DNA of 64,000 nucleotides, taken from the NCBI GenBank assembly GCA_963778845.1, contig CAVZVW010000009.1, positions 930,001-994,000 of the forward strand. The letters run 5' to 3'. The notes below the pieces were generated by a model. It did not search any database, was not told the DNA's origin, and saw only the letters and a list, made by a program, of their open reading frames with translations. How positions within the stretch are numbered: the first letter of the stretch is position 1; every line of letters begins with the position of its first letter. The stretch is from CAVZVW01 sp963778845. GTDB lineage: Bacteria; Actinomycetota; Actinomycetes; Actinomycetales; Kineosporiaceae. This document shows, one piece after another, positions 28,814 through 36,515 of the stretch. Position numbers and translations under genes: made by a program.

Positions 28814-31540
28814 ATGGCAGGCCCGCTGCTCGAGACCAAGCTCCATGTGCCCAGGCTGCGACGCGGGCTGGTGGCGCGTTCGAGGCTGAGCCAGCGCCTG
28901 AGCCGCGGTACGGAGTCGACGCTCACTCTCGTGTCAGCCCCGGCAGGCTTCGGGAAGACGACGCTGCTGACCGAGTGGCTGGCAGCCGCAGCTGCCGGTG
29001 GACGGTCCGTGGCATGGCTCTCGCTCGACCCGCGCGACAACGACCCTGCCTTGTTCTGGACCTACCTCGTCACCGCGCTGAGAACGGCGGAGCCAGGGGT
29101 TGGGGCAGGAACGCTCGCGCTCCTGCAGCCGCCCGAGGCACCGATCGACGCGGTGCTGGCCACTCTGCTCAACGACCTCGATGCGGTCTCGAACGACGTC
29201 GTGCTGGTGCTCGACGACTACCACGTCATCGACGCGCGCGAGGTGCACGACGGGATGGCCTTCCTGCTCGAGCACCTGCCCCCACAGATACACGTAGTGA
29301 TCGCCGGCCGCACCGACCCGACCCTGCCGCTAGCGCGGCTGCGAGCGCGCGGCGACCTCGCCGAGATCCGCGCCGCGGACCTGCGTTTCACGCCCGCGGA
29401 GGCTGCGGCGTACCTCAACGAGGGGATGGGCCTGGCGCTGACGGCGCAGGACGTCGCCACGCTGGAGGAGCGCACCGAAGGGTGGATCGCCGCGCTCCAG
29501 CTGGCGGCGCTGTCGATGCAGGGACGAGACGACCTCACCGCGTTCATCGCCGGTTTCGCCGGGGACGACCGGTACATCGTCGACTACCTGGCCGAGGAGG
29601 TCCTGCACCGCCAACCGGCGCATGTCCAGCAGTTCCTGCTTCAGACCTCCATCCTCGACCGGCTGAGCGGCCCCCTCTGCGACGCCGTCACCGGTCAGGA
29701 CGGTGGCAAGGCCACGTTGACGACGCTGGAGCGGGGGAACCTCTTCCTCGTCCCGCTCGACGACCGACGCCAGTGGTACCGCTATCACCACCTCTTCGCC
29801 GACGTGCTGCGGGCGCACCTGCTCGACGAGCAGTCCGACGAGACTTCCGGCCTGCACCGCAGAGCCAGCCAGTGGTACACCGAGAACGGCGAGCCGTCCG
29901 AGGCGGTCCGCCACGCCCTGGAGGCCCAGGACTTCGAGCGAGCGGCGGACCTGGTCGAGCTGGCGATCCCCGCCATGCGCAGGACCAGGCAGGAGGCCGC
30001 GGTGCTCGGCTGGCTGAAGGCCCTTCCCGACGAGGTGGTCCGTGTCCGGCCCGTGCTCAGCGTCGGGCTCGCCGGGGCGATGCTGGCAGTCGGTGAGACC
30101 GAGGGCGTCGAGGACCGACTGCGGGACGCCGAGCCGTGGCTGGGCGCAACGACGGTCCGTGGGCGATCGCACACGCCACCGGCCGAGGTCCTTGACGACG
30201 AGGAGTTCCGCCGCCTCCCGGCGGTGATCCAGCTGTATCGAGCCGCATTGGCCCTGTCTCGCGGCGACGGGGTCAGTACTGTGAGGCACGCGCAACGGGC
30301 GATCGATCTGTCGCCGGAGGAGGACCACCTCTGCCGTGCATCGGCAGCGGGTTTGTCGGGGCTCGCCTACTGGGCGAGCGGAGACCTCGAGGCCGCCCAT
30401 CGGTCGTACACCGACTGCGTGGCCGGCCTGCTTCAGGCTGGGCACACGGCTGACACCCTCGGGTGCGCGATCGCGCTGGCGGACATTCGGCGTGCGCAGG
30501 GGCGTCTGGGCGAGGCCATGCGCACCTACGAGAACGCTCTGGAGCGTGCACAGGGAGCCGGCGAGCCCCTGCGGGGTACGGCAGACATGTACGTGGGGAT
30601 GAGCGAGGTCCTCCTCGAACGCGACGACCTGCCTGCCGCCACGCAGGCTCTCCTGCGGAGCCGGGAGCTCGGCGAGCACACCGGGCTGCCACAGAACCGC
30701 TATCGCTCGCGGGTCGCTGCGGCGCGGATCCGGGCGGCCGAAGGTGATCTGGCCGGTGCAACCCACCTGCTCGACGAGGCAGAGCGCGTCTACGTGAGTG
30801 ACTTCTTCCCCAACGTCCGACCGATCCCGGCGATGAACGCGCGGGCCCACGCCGCGCACGGGGAGCTGAGCGAAGCGCTCGGGTGGGTGCGTGACAGCGG
30901 TCTGACCGTCGAGGACGACCTGAGCTACCTGCGCGAGTTCGAGCACATCACCCTCGCCCGGGTGCTCCTGGCCGGTGGCGCGACGGAGGGTTCGCAGCCC
31001 TCCCTCCCCGAGGTGAGCCGGTTCTTGGAGCGTCTCCGGATGGCTGCGGCGGCGGGGGCCAGGACGGGAAGCGTCATCGAGATCCTGGTGGTGCAGGCGC
31101 TCGCACACCAGACACGAGGGGACAGCGCTTCGGCTCTGGCAGCACTCGAACGCGCGGTGACGCTGGCCGAGCCAGAGGGTTACGTTCGGCTCATCGTGGA
31201 CGAGGGTCCGCCGATGGCCTCGCTGCTCCAGGGGCTCGCGAAACGGGGGACCGCCCGCACCTATGTCCGTCGCCTCCAGGCAGCCGTCACCACGACCGAG
31301 CACCCGCCGGCCGGCAGACAGGGCTTGGTCGATCCCCTGAGCGAGCGTGAGCTCGACGTTCTCCGGCTGCTCGGCACCGACCTGGACGGCCCCGACATCG
31401 CTCGCGAGCTCATCGTGTCGCTGAGCACTGTCCGCACGCACACCCGGAGCATCTACGCCAAGCTCGGCGTGAACAACCGCCGGTCAGCGGTCCGCGTGGC
31501 AGAAGAGCTCGACCTGCTGTCGCGAACCCGCGACCGCTGA
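28814..31540 (+). CDS. LuxR-family regulator of the MalT/LAL type
   Basis: A 908-residue STAND ATPase regulator. N-terminal Walker A is APAGFGKTT (42-50) and VLVLDDYHVI forms Walker B. A long TPR-like helical middle (about residues 380-800) is followed by a C-terminal LuxR DNA-binding domain (PLSERELDVLRLLGTDLDG, then VRTHTRSIYAKLGVNNRR). Such proteins bind an inducer through the helical part, multimerise with ATP and activate transcription. The start is ATG 28814; two GTG codons immediately upstream are alternatives. It lies directly after the MFS gene in the same direction, suggesting control of that transporter or of nearby genes. Confidence 0.92.
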   Translation: MAGPLLETKLHVPRLRRGLVARSRLSQRLSRGTESTLTLVSAPAGFGKTTLLTEWLAAAAAGGRSVAWLSLDPRDNDPALFWTYLVTALRTAEPGVGAGTLALLQPPEAPIDAVLATLLNDLDAVSNDVVLVLDDYHVIDAREVHDGMAFLLEHLPPQIHVVIAGRTDPTLPLARLRARGDLAEIRAADLRFTPAEAAAYLNEGMGLALTAQDVATLEERTEGWIAALQLAALSMQGRDDLTAFIAGFAGDDRYIVDYLAEEVLHRQPAHVQQFLLQTSILDRLSGPLCDAVTGQDGGKATLTTLERGNLFLVPLDDRRQWYRYHHLFADVLRAHLLDEQSDETSGLHRRASQWYTENGEPSEAVRHALEAQDFERAADLVELAIPAMRRTRQEAAVLGWLKALPDEVVRVRPVLSVGLAGAMLAVGETEGVEDRLRDAEPWLGATTVRGRSHTPPAEVLDDEEFRRLPAVIQLYRAALALSRGDGVSTVRHAQRAIDLSPEEDHLCRASAAGLSGLAYWASGDLEAAHRSYTDCVAGLLQAGHTADTLGCAIALADIRRAQGRLGEAMRTYENALERAQGAGEPLRGTADMYVGMSEVLLERDDLPAATQALLRSRELGEHTGLPQNRYRSRVAAARIRAAEGDLAGATHLLDEAERVYVSDFFPNVRPIPAMNARAHAAHGELSEALGWVRDSGLTVEDDLSYLREFEHITLARVLLAGGATEGSQPSLPEVSRFLERLRMAAAAGARTGSVIEILVVQALAHQTRGDSASALAALERAVTLAEPEGYVRLIVDEGPPMASLLQGLAKRGTARTYVRRLQAAVTTTEHPPAGRQGLVDPLSERELDVLRLLGTDLDGPDIARELIVSLSTVRTHTRSIYAKLGVNNRRSAVRVAEELDLLSRTRDR

Positions 31541-31597
31541 GCCCTGGCCCACGCAGGCCCGCCACGGGCGGCCGGGAAGGCGCTGGGGGTGTGCGCC

Positions 31598-32041
31598 TCA
31601 GGCGACCGTGATCGTCATGTCCATGCCTTTGTCCTTGTGGCTGTCGACGGAGCACCACAGCTCGTAGGTGCCGGCTTGCAGGCTCACCGTCACATCACCG
31701 CTCGTCCCGGTCGCGAGAGTGGGCGACGCCGTCTTGTCCACGCCCGGGCCCTCGATGGTGAGGTTGTGCGAGAACTGCCCCTGGTTGGTGACCTTGAAGG
31801 TGTACGTGCCCGGTGTGAATGTGTTCTGCGACAGCGCGATCGAGAACTCCTTCTCGGTGACGGTCACTGTCGTCCCGTTGGCCGCCGGTGCCGGGCCGGA
31901 CGACTGCCCAGCCGTCGACGACGAACCCGCCGGTGTCACGGCCGTCCCTGCGCTGCTGCCACCGCCGCACGCGGCAAGCACGAACACGGCGCTGGTGAAC
32001 AGCAGAACGCCTGAAGCGAGCCTGCGGGCCCTGGTGCGCAT
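31598..32041 (-). CDS. Cupredoxin-domain lipoprotein
   Basis: A 147-residue exported protein. The signal peptide ends in lipobox VLAAC (Cys25), followed by a Ser/Ala/Gly/Pro linker to about residue 55. The cupredoxin fold shows the full type-1 copper ligand set: His92 (FSHNLTI), Cys130 (YELWCSV), His135 and Met140. It should bind copper outside the membrane and may act in electron transfer or copper buffering. GAGGAG lies upstream of ATG 32041. No CsoR-type palindrome was seen in its promoter region, unlike several nearby genes, but its location at the left edge of the copper/sulfur zone fits a related role. Confidence 0.9.
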   Translation of the reverse strand: MRTRARRLASGVLLFTSAVFVLAACGGGSSAGTAVTPAGSSSTAGQSSGPAPAANGTTVTVTEKEFSIALSQNTFTPGTYTFKVTNQGQFSHNLTIEGPGVDKTASPTLATGTSGDVTVSLQAGTYELWCSVDSHKDKGMDMTITVA

Positions 32042-32135
32042 GGCATCTCCTCATCGGTGTAACCCAAAGATCCCCACTCATATACGGATCGTCGCCACGC
32101 GCAGTTCACCGCGAGTCATCACGGTTGGGCCACGG

Positions 32136-32765
32136 CTACGGCTGGTAGCGCGCGAGCACCCACGTGAAGGGTTGGACGGCGCCCGCGGGGGTGACATGGA
32201 TGTGGCGGCGCCGGTCCAGCATCGCGAAGCGTGAGCCCAGCTCCTCGGCCAACGCCTCGGCCGTGTACCGCGCCACGGCAAGCCCTGAACACATCAGGGG
32301 GCCGTCCTCGGCGAACGTTCCGATGATCACGTGGCCACCCGGCACCACAGACTCCCGCAGCAGATCCGCATAGCGTGCACGGTCTGCCCCATCGACCAAG
32401 AAGTGGAAGACGGCGCGGTCGTGCCAGACCCCGAACCGCCGGGCCGGCCGCCAGACGAGCAGGTCGGTGCACACCCAGGTGACGCGCGCGTCGTCGGGCA
32501 ACCGGGCCTGAGCCACGCTCAGGGCTGCGGCGGAGACGTCGAGCACCGTCACGTCGGCCCAGCCGCGGTCCACCAGGCGGTCCACGAGCAGGGACGCGCC
32601 ACCGCCCACGTCGACCAACGACTCCCCGGGAGCCGCCCCGGAGGCGTCCAGCAGCTCCAACGACATCACCGGCTCGGGCTGGAACCAGCTCACCTGGTCA
32701 GCTCCGAGGGCGCCATAGCGACCGTCCCAGTGCGCCGCGCGTGCGACCACAGCATCTGTTGCCAC
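32136..32765 (-). CDS. Class I SAM-dependent methyltransferase
   Basis: A 209-residue Rossmann-fold methyltransferase. Motif I is DVGGGASLLVDRLVDRG, motif II VLDVSAAAL, and post-motif VPGGHVIIGTFAEDGP resembles TehB/thiol-type methyltransferases. The start is GTG 32765 (VATDAVVARAAHWDGRYG); an upstream in-frame ATG at 32876 would add an Arg/Ala-rich extension with no support. The substrate is unknown; the FAEDGPLMCSGL segment is typical of a family often annotated simply as a class I methyltransferase. It diverges from the AhpD-like gene. Confidence 0.85.
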   Translation of the reverse strand: MATDAVVARAAHWDGRYGALGADQVSWFQPEPVMSLELLDASGAAPGESLVDVGGGASLLVDRLVDRGWADVTVLDVSAAALSVAQARLPDDARVTWVCTDLLVWRPARRFGVWHDRAVFHFLVDGADRARYADLLRESVVPGGHVIIGTFAEDGPLMCSGLAVARYTAEALAEELGSRFAMLDRRRHIHVTPAGAVQPFTWVLARYQP

Positions 32766-32910
32766 CCGCCCAGTCTGGCCTGCGGCCGTACGGGCTGGCC
32801 ACCGTCGCCGGCTAGCCCGGCAGGGACGGGTGGACGCCGCGGGGCCGCCGATGCATGTGGCGCGAGCCAGGCACACGGGGAGCGGGACCGTGGTCGCTGC
32901 TTCTCTCCGG

Positions 32911-32951
32911 ATACCCCTCGGGGCCTAACCGGATACCCCTCTGGGTATAAT
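32911..32951 (+). promoter_or_regulatory. CsoR-type operators and promoter of the AhpD-like gene
   Basis: Site 1 is ATACCCCTCGGGG at 32911-32923. Site 2 is the 16-bp palindrome ATACCC-CTCT-GGGTAT at 32933-32948, overlapping a perfect TATAAT -10 box at 32946-32951. The ATG of the downstream gene is at 32958, six bases past the -10, so transcription would start at or next to the start codon (leaderless). The palindrome resembles CsoR/CstR-family operators and recurs at three other promoters in this window. Confidence 0.7.
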
Positions 32952-32957
32952 GAGAGC

Positions 32958-33365
32958 ATGTCTAGCCACGAGCATGGCCGAGAGGTCCTCGACGCCCTGA
33001 ACCCCCTGCACCGCGACCTGCGCCGCGCCATCCCGGATGTGTACGCCGGATTCCGCGAGCTGCACAACGCGGCGTTCGCCGTGGGCGCCCTGGACGTCAA
33101 GACGAAGGAGCTCATCGCCGTGGCGATCGGCGTCGTCGACGGCTGCGACGGCTGCATCGCCTCCCACGCGAAGGCCGCCGCCAGAGCCGGCGCCAGCAAG
33201 CAGGAGGCCGCGGAGGCCATCGGGGTCACGTTCCTGATGAAGGGCGGTCCCGCCACGATCTACGGGCCTCGCGCGTACGCGGCCTTCTGCGAGTTCGCTG
33301 ACGCCATCGGAGGGGAGGCACCCTCCGAAGGCGCGGGCGTCGAGCGGGTCATGCCGGGCGCCTGA
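32958..33365 (+). CDS. Carboxymuconolactone decarboxylase / AhpD-like protein
   Basis: A 135-residue alpha-helical protein with the AhpD-type redox motif DGCDGCIASH (Cys63, Cys66, His70). AhpD-like proteins use this CxxC to reduce peroxiredoxin partners or other thiol substrates. The ATG at 32958 has no Shine-Dalgarno site and lies six bases after a TATAAT box, indicating a leaderless mRNA. The promoter carries CsoR/CstR-like palindromes, and rhodanese genes follow, so a role in thiol or persulfide stress is plausible. That link is inference. Confidence 0.9.
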   Translation: MSSHEHGREVLDALNPLHRDLRRAIPDVYAGFRELHNAAFAVGALDVKTKELIAVAIGVVDGCDGCIASHAKAAARAGASKQEAAEAIGVTFLMKGGPATIYGPRAYAAFCEFADAIGGEAPSEGAGVERVMPGA

Positions 33366-33557
33366 AAGCGTGAGACCGCGTTTCGGGCCCACACAGGTGC
33401 CTATCTCGCCCGCTGTGACGACCGGCACCGTCGTGGCGACCGCCCCTGACAGTCATTGCGACCACTCCCCGCCACCCGCGGCGTTTCTCGCAGCCCCGGA
33501 CCTGGTCGTCGTGCTCGCCTTGGCCTCGCCCACCGATGTCGCGACGGCGCCCCCTCT

Positions 33558-33576
33558 ATACCAGTGGGGGTATCGT
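33558..33576 (+). promoter_or_regulatory. CsoR-type operator overlapping the rhodanese promoter
   Basis: The 16-bp palindrome ATACC-AGTGGG-GGTAT (33558-33573) overlaps a TATCGT -10-like element at 33571-33576. The rhodanese ATG is at 33609 with AGGAGGAG upstream. The arrangement (palindrome ending in the -10) is the same as at 32933 and 34596. Confidence 0.65.
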
Positions 33577-33608
33577 GTGGCTGTGGTCATCGGCAGGAGG
33601 AGTACGAG

Positions 33609-33983
33609 ATGAGCTGGTGGGACCGCTTCTTCGGAGGTGACGCCGACAGGCCGCGTCGACGGGTTCCCGCAGCTGCGGCGGCGCAGATGCAGCGACAGGG
33701 GGCCGTGCTCGTCGATGTTCGCGAGCAGCGGGAGTGGTCGGCCGGGCGGGCCCCGAAGGCCCGGCACATCCCGCTGAACGAGCTCGCGTCCCGCACCAGT
33801 GAGCTGTCGACCTTGGCCACCGTCCTGACCATCTGCCGCACCGGTCACCGCTCCGCGCGGGCAGCCGCGATGCTTCGCCGCGCCGGCTACACGGTGGTCG
33901 ACGTTGCCGGCGGCATGCGTGCATGGTCTGCGGCTGGCCTGCCCGTGGTCGTGTCGGGAGGCAAGCCCGGCCGAGTCGTCTGA
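33609..33983 (+). CDS. Rhodanese-like domain protein
   Basis: A 124-residue cytosolic protein with a single rhodanese domain. The active-site loop is ICRTGHRS with catalytic Cys76, preceded by VLVDVREQREWSAGRAPKARHIP. Rhodaneses carry persulfide sulfur on this cysteine. The MSWWDRFFGG N-terminus is short and Trp-rich. AGGAGGAG precedes ATG 33609. The promoter has a CsoR/CstR-like operator. A second rhodanese and a DUF2892 gene lie next door; together they resemble the parts of a YgaP-like or CstR-controlled sulfur-trafficking set, split over separate genes. Confidence 0.92.
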   Translation: MSWWDRFFGGDADRPRRRVPAAAAAQMQRQGAVLVDVREQREWSAGRAPKARHIPLNELASRTSELSTLATVLTICRTGHRSARAAAMLRRAGYTVVDVAGGMRAWSAAGLPVVVSGGKPGRVV

Positions 33984-34104
33984 CCCAGCCTCACCCCGAC
34001 GGGGGCGACCACGAAGCCCGCGGAGCGGCACGCATACCAACGGATCCGCGCCGGCCGCGGTGACGCGGCGCGCGACCGCGTCACGGAGGTGGTTCGAGTC
34101 GCGG

Positions 34105-34551
34105 TCAGGGCCCAGTGACCACGTCGTGGCCCTGCGCCGCCCAGTCGGTGATCCCCCCGGCGAGGTCCGCGACGTCGGTGAAGCCCGCGGCTTGCATCTG
34201 CTCCAGGGCGATGCCGGAACGTCGGCCGCTGTGGCAGTACAGGGCGTAGGTGGCGTTCTTGTCCAGCCCCGCCACTTGGGCCGCGAAGTCGCTTGACTCG
34301 ACGTCGATATTCTGGGCGTTGGGCAGGTGGCCGGTGGCGAACTCCGCGGGCGTTCTGACGTCGAGCACCACTGTCGCGGGTCGGCCGGCCAGGGCGGCGA
34401 ACTGAGCCGGGGCCAGGTGCTGTCCTTGCGCGGCGACGCTGCCGGACGCCGCCCCGGACGGGGTCGACGAGCATCCAGTGGTGCCGGCCAGAATCGCCGC
34501 TGCCAGCAGCAGCGCACTTCCTGTGCAGGCGGATCGGCGGGTGGCGTGCAT
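34105..34551 (-). CDS. Rhodanese-like lipoprotein
   Basis: A 148-residue exported rhodanese. The signal peptide ends in lipobox LAGTTGC (Cys27), then a Ser/Gly linker, then a rhodanese domain with VVLDVRTPAEFATGHLPNAQNI and active loop YCHSGRRSG (Cys106). It should be anchored on the outer face of the membrane. I prefer ATG 34551; a GTG at 34587 is in frame and sits exactly where transcription from the TATGAT box (34593-34598) should start, which would give 12 extra residues. The promoter shares one CsoR-type palindrome with the divergent DUF2892 gene. Confidence 0.9.
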   Translation of the reverse strand: MHATRRSACTGSALLLAAAILAGTTGCSSTPSGAASGSVAAQGQHLAPAQFAALAGRPATVVLDVRTPAEFATGHLPNAQNIDVESSDFAAQVAGLDKNATYALYCHSGRRSGIALEQMQAAGFTDVADLAGGITDWAAQGHDVVTGP

Positions 34552-34592
34552 GGTGGGGTGCTCCGCTTCGTGGGGGACGTCGATCACTCACA

Positions 34593-34616
34593 ATCATACC
34601 CCCAGGGGTATATGCT
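34593..34616. promoter_or_regulatory. Shared CsoR-type operator, divergent promoter
   Basis: A near-perfect 16-bp palindrome (34596-34611, ATACCCCC/AGGGGTAT) is overlapped on the minus strand by TATGAT (34593-34598) and on the plus strand by TATGCT (34611-34616). One repressor dimer or tetramer could block both the lipoprotein rhodanese and the DUF2892 gene. It is the most symmetrical of the four sites. Confidence 0.75.
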
Positions 34617-34666
34617 CGACTCGCGTGCCGGGACACCGGGACCGTTCACAGCCCAGGAGGCCAGCC

Positions 34667-34897
34667 ATGCAGCGCAATGAGAGCTCGATGGACCGGATCA
34701 TGCGCGTGGTCGGGGCCGCGGTACTGGCCGTGGTCGCAGCAGCCTTCGGCGCCGGCAGCGTGCTCGGCATCGTGCTGCTCGCACTCGCCGCGGTCCTGGC
34801 CGTAACCGCCGCGGTCGGCTTGTGCCCGTTCTACCGCCTCATGGGCGTCAGCACGGCCAAGGCGCATACCACCGCGGCGGCGCCGTCATCTCGCTGA
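34667..34897 (+). CDS. DUF2892 membrane protein (YgaP-like transmembrane domain)
   Basis: A 76-residue protein with two hydrophobic helices (VVGAAVLAVVAAAFGAGS and IVLLALAAVLAVTAAVG) and the family ending CPFYRLMGVST. The same domain is fused to rhodanese in YgaP-type proteins; here it is a separate gene divergent from a rhodanese lipoprotein and near a cytosolic rhodanese. CAGGAGG lies eight bases before ATG 34667. Control by the shared palindrome at 34596-34611 is likely. Confidence 0.9.
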   Translation: MQRNESSMDRIMRVVGAAVLAVVAAAFGAGSVLGIVLLALAAVLAVTAAVGLCPFYRLMGVSTAKAHTTAAAPSSR

Positions 34898-34926
34898 CAG
34901 CACCCCCGCGGTGGCCGACCTGGCGC

Positions 34927-35655
34927 TCAGGCGCCCAAGACCCGCAGGTGCATCCCCGAGGCGGTGCTGAGGTGGCTGTATACCGTCGTGACGTCCGCAG
35001 CGGTCACACCGGTGCCGGCCGTCTTCAGGTCGGCGATGTCGGCCCTCTCGATCGCGCGTCCGACGACCAGGGCCGCATCCAGCGAGGCCTTGCCGTCGGC
35101 GACGAAGCTGGCGTAGGCGGTCGCGGTCGCCGGCGTGCTGAACTGCCCGTCAGCCCTCCCGGCGGTGGGGTCGCTCACCGCATACCTGACCATCAGGGCA
35201 CGCACAGCCGCGACGTGACGGGACTCGGCACCGGCGAGCCGGGCGAAGCGCACATCACCGGAGCTCTTCGCCAGCTCGACATAGACGTCGTGGGCGAGCT
35301 TCTCCTCCTCGGCCATCGCCGCCAGCCGTGCCTTCTGGTCCGAGGTGAGGGTGCCCTGCGCGGCGCCGTCGGCCAGCAGGCACGGTGCGTCGGCCTCCAC
35401 GCCTGCACCGCGCGCCATCCGGCTGCCCATCCCCGCGCCCATCCCGGCGCCCATCCGGGCACCCGTGCCGGCTCCCATGCCGGAGCCCATCCCGGCACCG
35501 CGTCCGAACGCTCCCCGGGCCGCTACATCGCAACCGATGCAGGTCGACGGCGAAGGGCTCGGCATCGGGCCGGCGGCCTGCCCCGGGGCAGCGAGAAGCA
35601 TGACGCCGAGGGTGGCGGCGGCGAGCCCTCCGGCGATGACGATGGGACGGCGCAT
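34927..35655 (-). CDS. DUF2202 exported protein with Met/Gly-rich segment
   Basis: A 242-residue exported protein. A signal peptide (residues 1-28) is followed by TCIGCD (CxxC at 39-42) and a Gly/Met-rich stretch at 55-80 with seven methionines in GM, RM and SGM steps. The C-terminal half is the DUF2202 ferritin-like helical domain (MAEEEKLAHDVYVELAK, with a later ESRHVAAVRAL) that carries Glu/His residues suited to metals. The Met-rich stretch suggests copper or silver binding (inference). It is divergent from a two-component system whose sensor has a similar GM-rich segment. Confidence 0.88.
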   Translation of the reverse strand: MRRPIVIAGGLAAATLGVMLLAAPGQAAGPMPSPSPSTCIGCDVAARGAFGRGAGMGSGMGAGTGARMGAGMGAGMGSRMARGAGVEADAPCLLADGAAQGTLTSDQKARLAAMAEEEKLAHDVYVELAKSSGDVRFARLAGAESRHVAAVRALMVRYAVSDPTAGRADGQFSTPATATAYASFVADGKASLDAALVVGRAIERADIADLKTAGTGVTAADVTTVYSHLSTASGMHLRVLGA

Positions 35656-35819
35656 GGTGACCTCCGTTGGTCGGCCCAGCCATGGCGGCGGGGCGCTGGT
35701 CTGTGTCACTCCCAGGCTCGGCCGCGCAGACGCAGACGCGCTGCAGCCGGTGTGGAGACGATGTGGAGACCGACCCTGGACCCCACTCGCCGGGCACTTG
35801 GCCCCGAGATGATGCTCCG

Positions 35820-36515
35820 GTGAGCACCGTTCTGGTGGTCGAGGACGACCGCGACATCCGCGACGTCTTGCGGCGCTACCTTGAGCGCGCCGGGCATGCA
35901 GTGCTGTCCACCGGATCCGGCCTGGAGGGGCTCCGCCTGCTGGACGCCGCCACCGTGGACCTCGTCGTGCTCGACCTGGGCCTTCCGGACCTGGAGGGGC
36001 TGGAGGTGCTACGCGCGGCCCGCGAGGACCGGCGTCGGACACCCGTCGTGGTCGTCACGGCGCGCGCCGGCACCGACGAGCGGATCCGCGGGCTCAGCCT
36101 GGGCGCCGACGACTACGTCACCAAGCCCTTCAGCCCCACCGAGGTCGTGCTCCGCGTCGCCGCCGTCCTCGGACGCGCCCTGCCGTCCGCCGGCCCTGAC
36201 CCCGACGCCGCCTCGTTCGGCGGCGGGCGCCTGGTGCTGGACGCCGCCCGGCGAGAGGTCCGCTGCGACGGTCGTGCGGTCGAGCTCACGCCCACCGAGT
36301 GGGGCGTGCTGACCACACTGGCGTCGGTTCCCGGACGGCCGTTCTCCCGCTACGAGCTGGTCAACCGGGTCCGCGGGTACGAGTTCGCCGGGTACGAGCG
36401 CAGCATGGACTCCCACCTGAAGAACCTGCGGCACAAGCTCGGCCCCGACGCCGCCTCGATCGTGGAGACCGTCGTCGGTGTCGGCTACCGGCTGGGGCTG
36501 CGCCGTGACACCTGA
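35820..36515 (+). CDS. OmpR-family response regulator
   Basis: A 231-residue regulator. The receiver domain has EDD acidic pocket (residues 8-10), phospho-acceptor Asp in VVLDLGLPDLEG, and Lys in DDYVTKPFSP. The C-terminal winged-helix domain reads ELTPTEWGVL...SMDSHLKNLRHKLG...VGVGYRLGL. The start is GTG 35820 with weak ribosome-site support. It overlaps the sensor kinase gene by 11 bases, so the pair is co-translated. The divergent DUF2202 gene across a 164-base gap is the likely target. Confidence 0.93.
   Translation: MSTVLVVEDDRDIRDVLRRYLERAGHAVLSTGSGLEGLRLLDAATVDLVVLDLGLPDLEGLEVLRAAREDRRRTPVVVVTARAGTDERIRGLSLGADDYVTKPFSPTEVVLRVAAVLGRALPSAGPDPDAASFGGGRLVLDAARREVRCDGRAVELTPTEWGVLTTLASVPGRPFSRYELVNRVRGYEFAGYERSMDSHLKNLRHKLGPDAASIVETVVGVGYRLGLRRDT

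Noticed and set aside
33370..33612. 80-codon plus-strand frame before the rhodanese
   Set aside because: Contains the rhodanese promoter and operator and has no coding signature.
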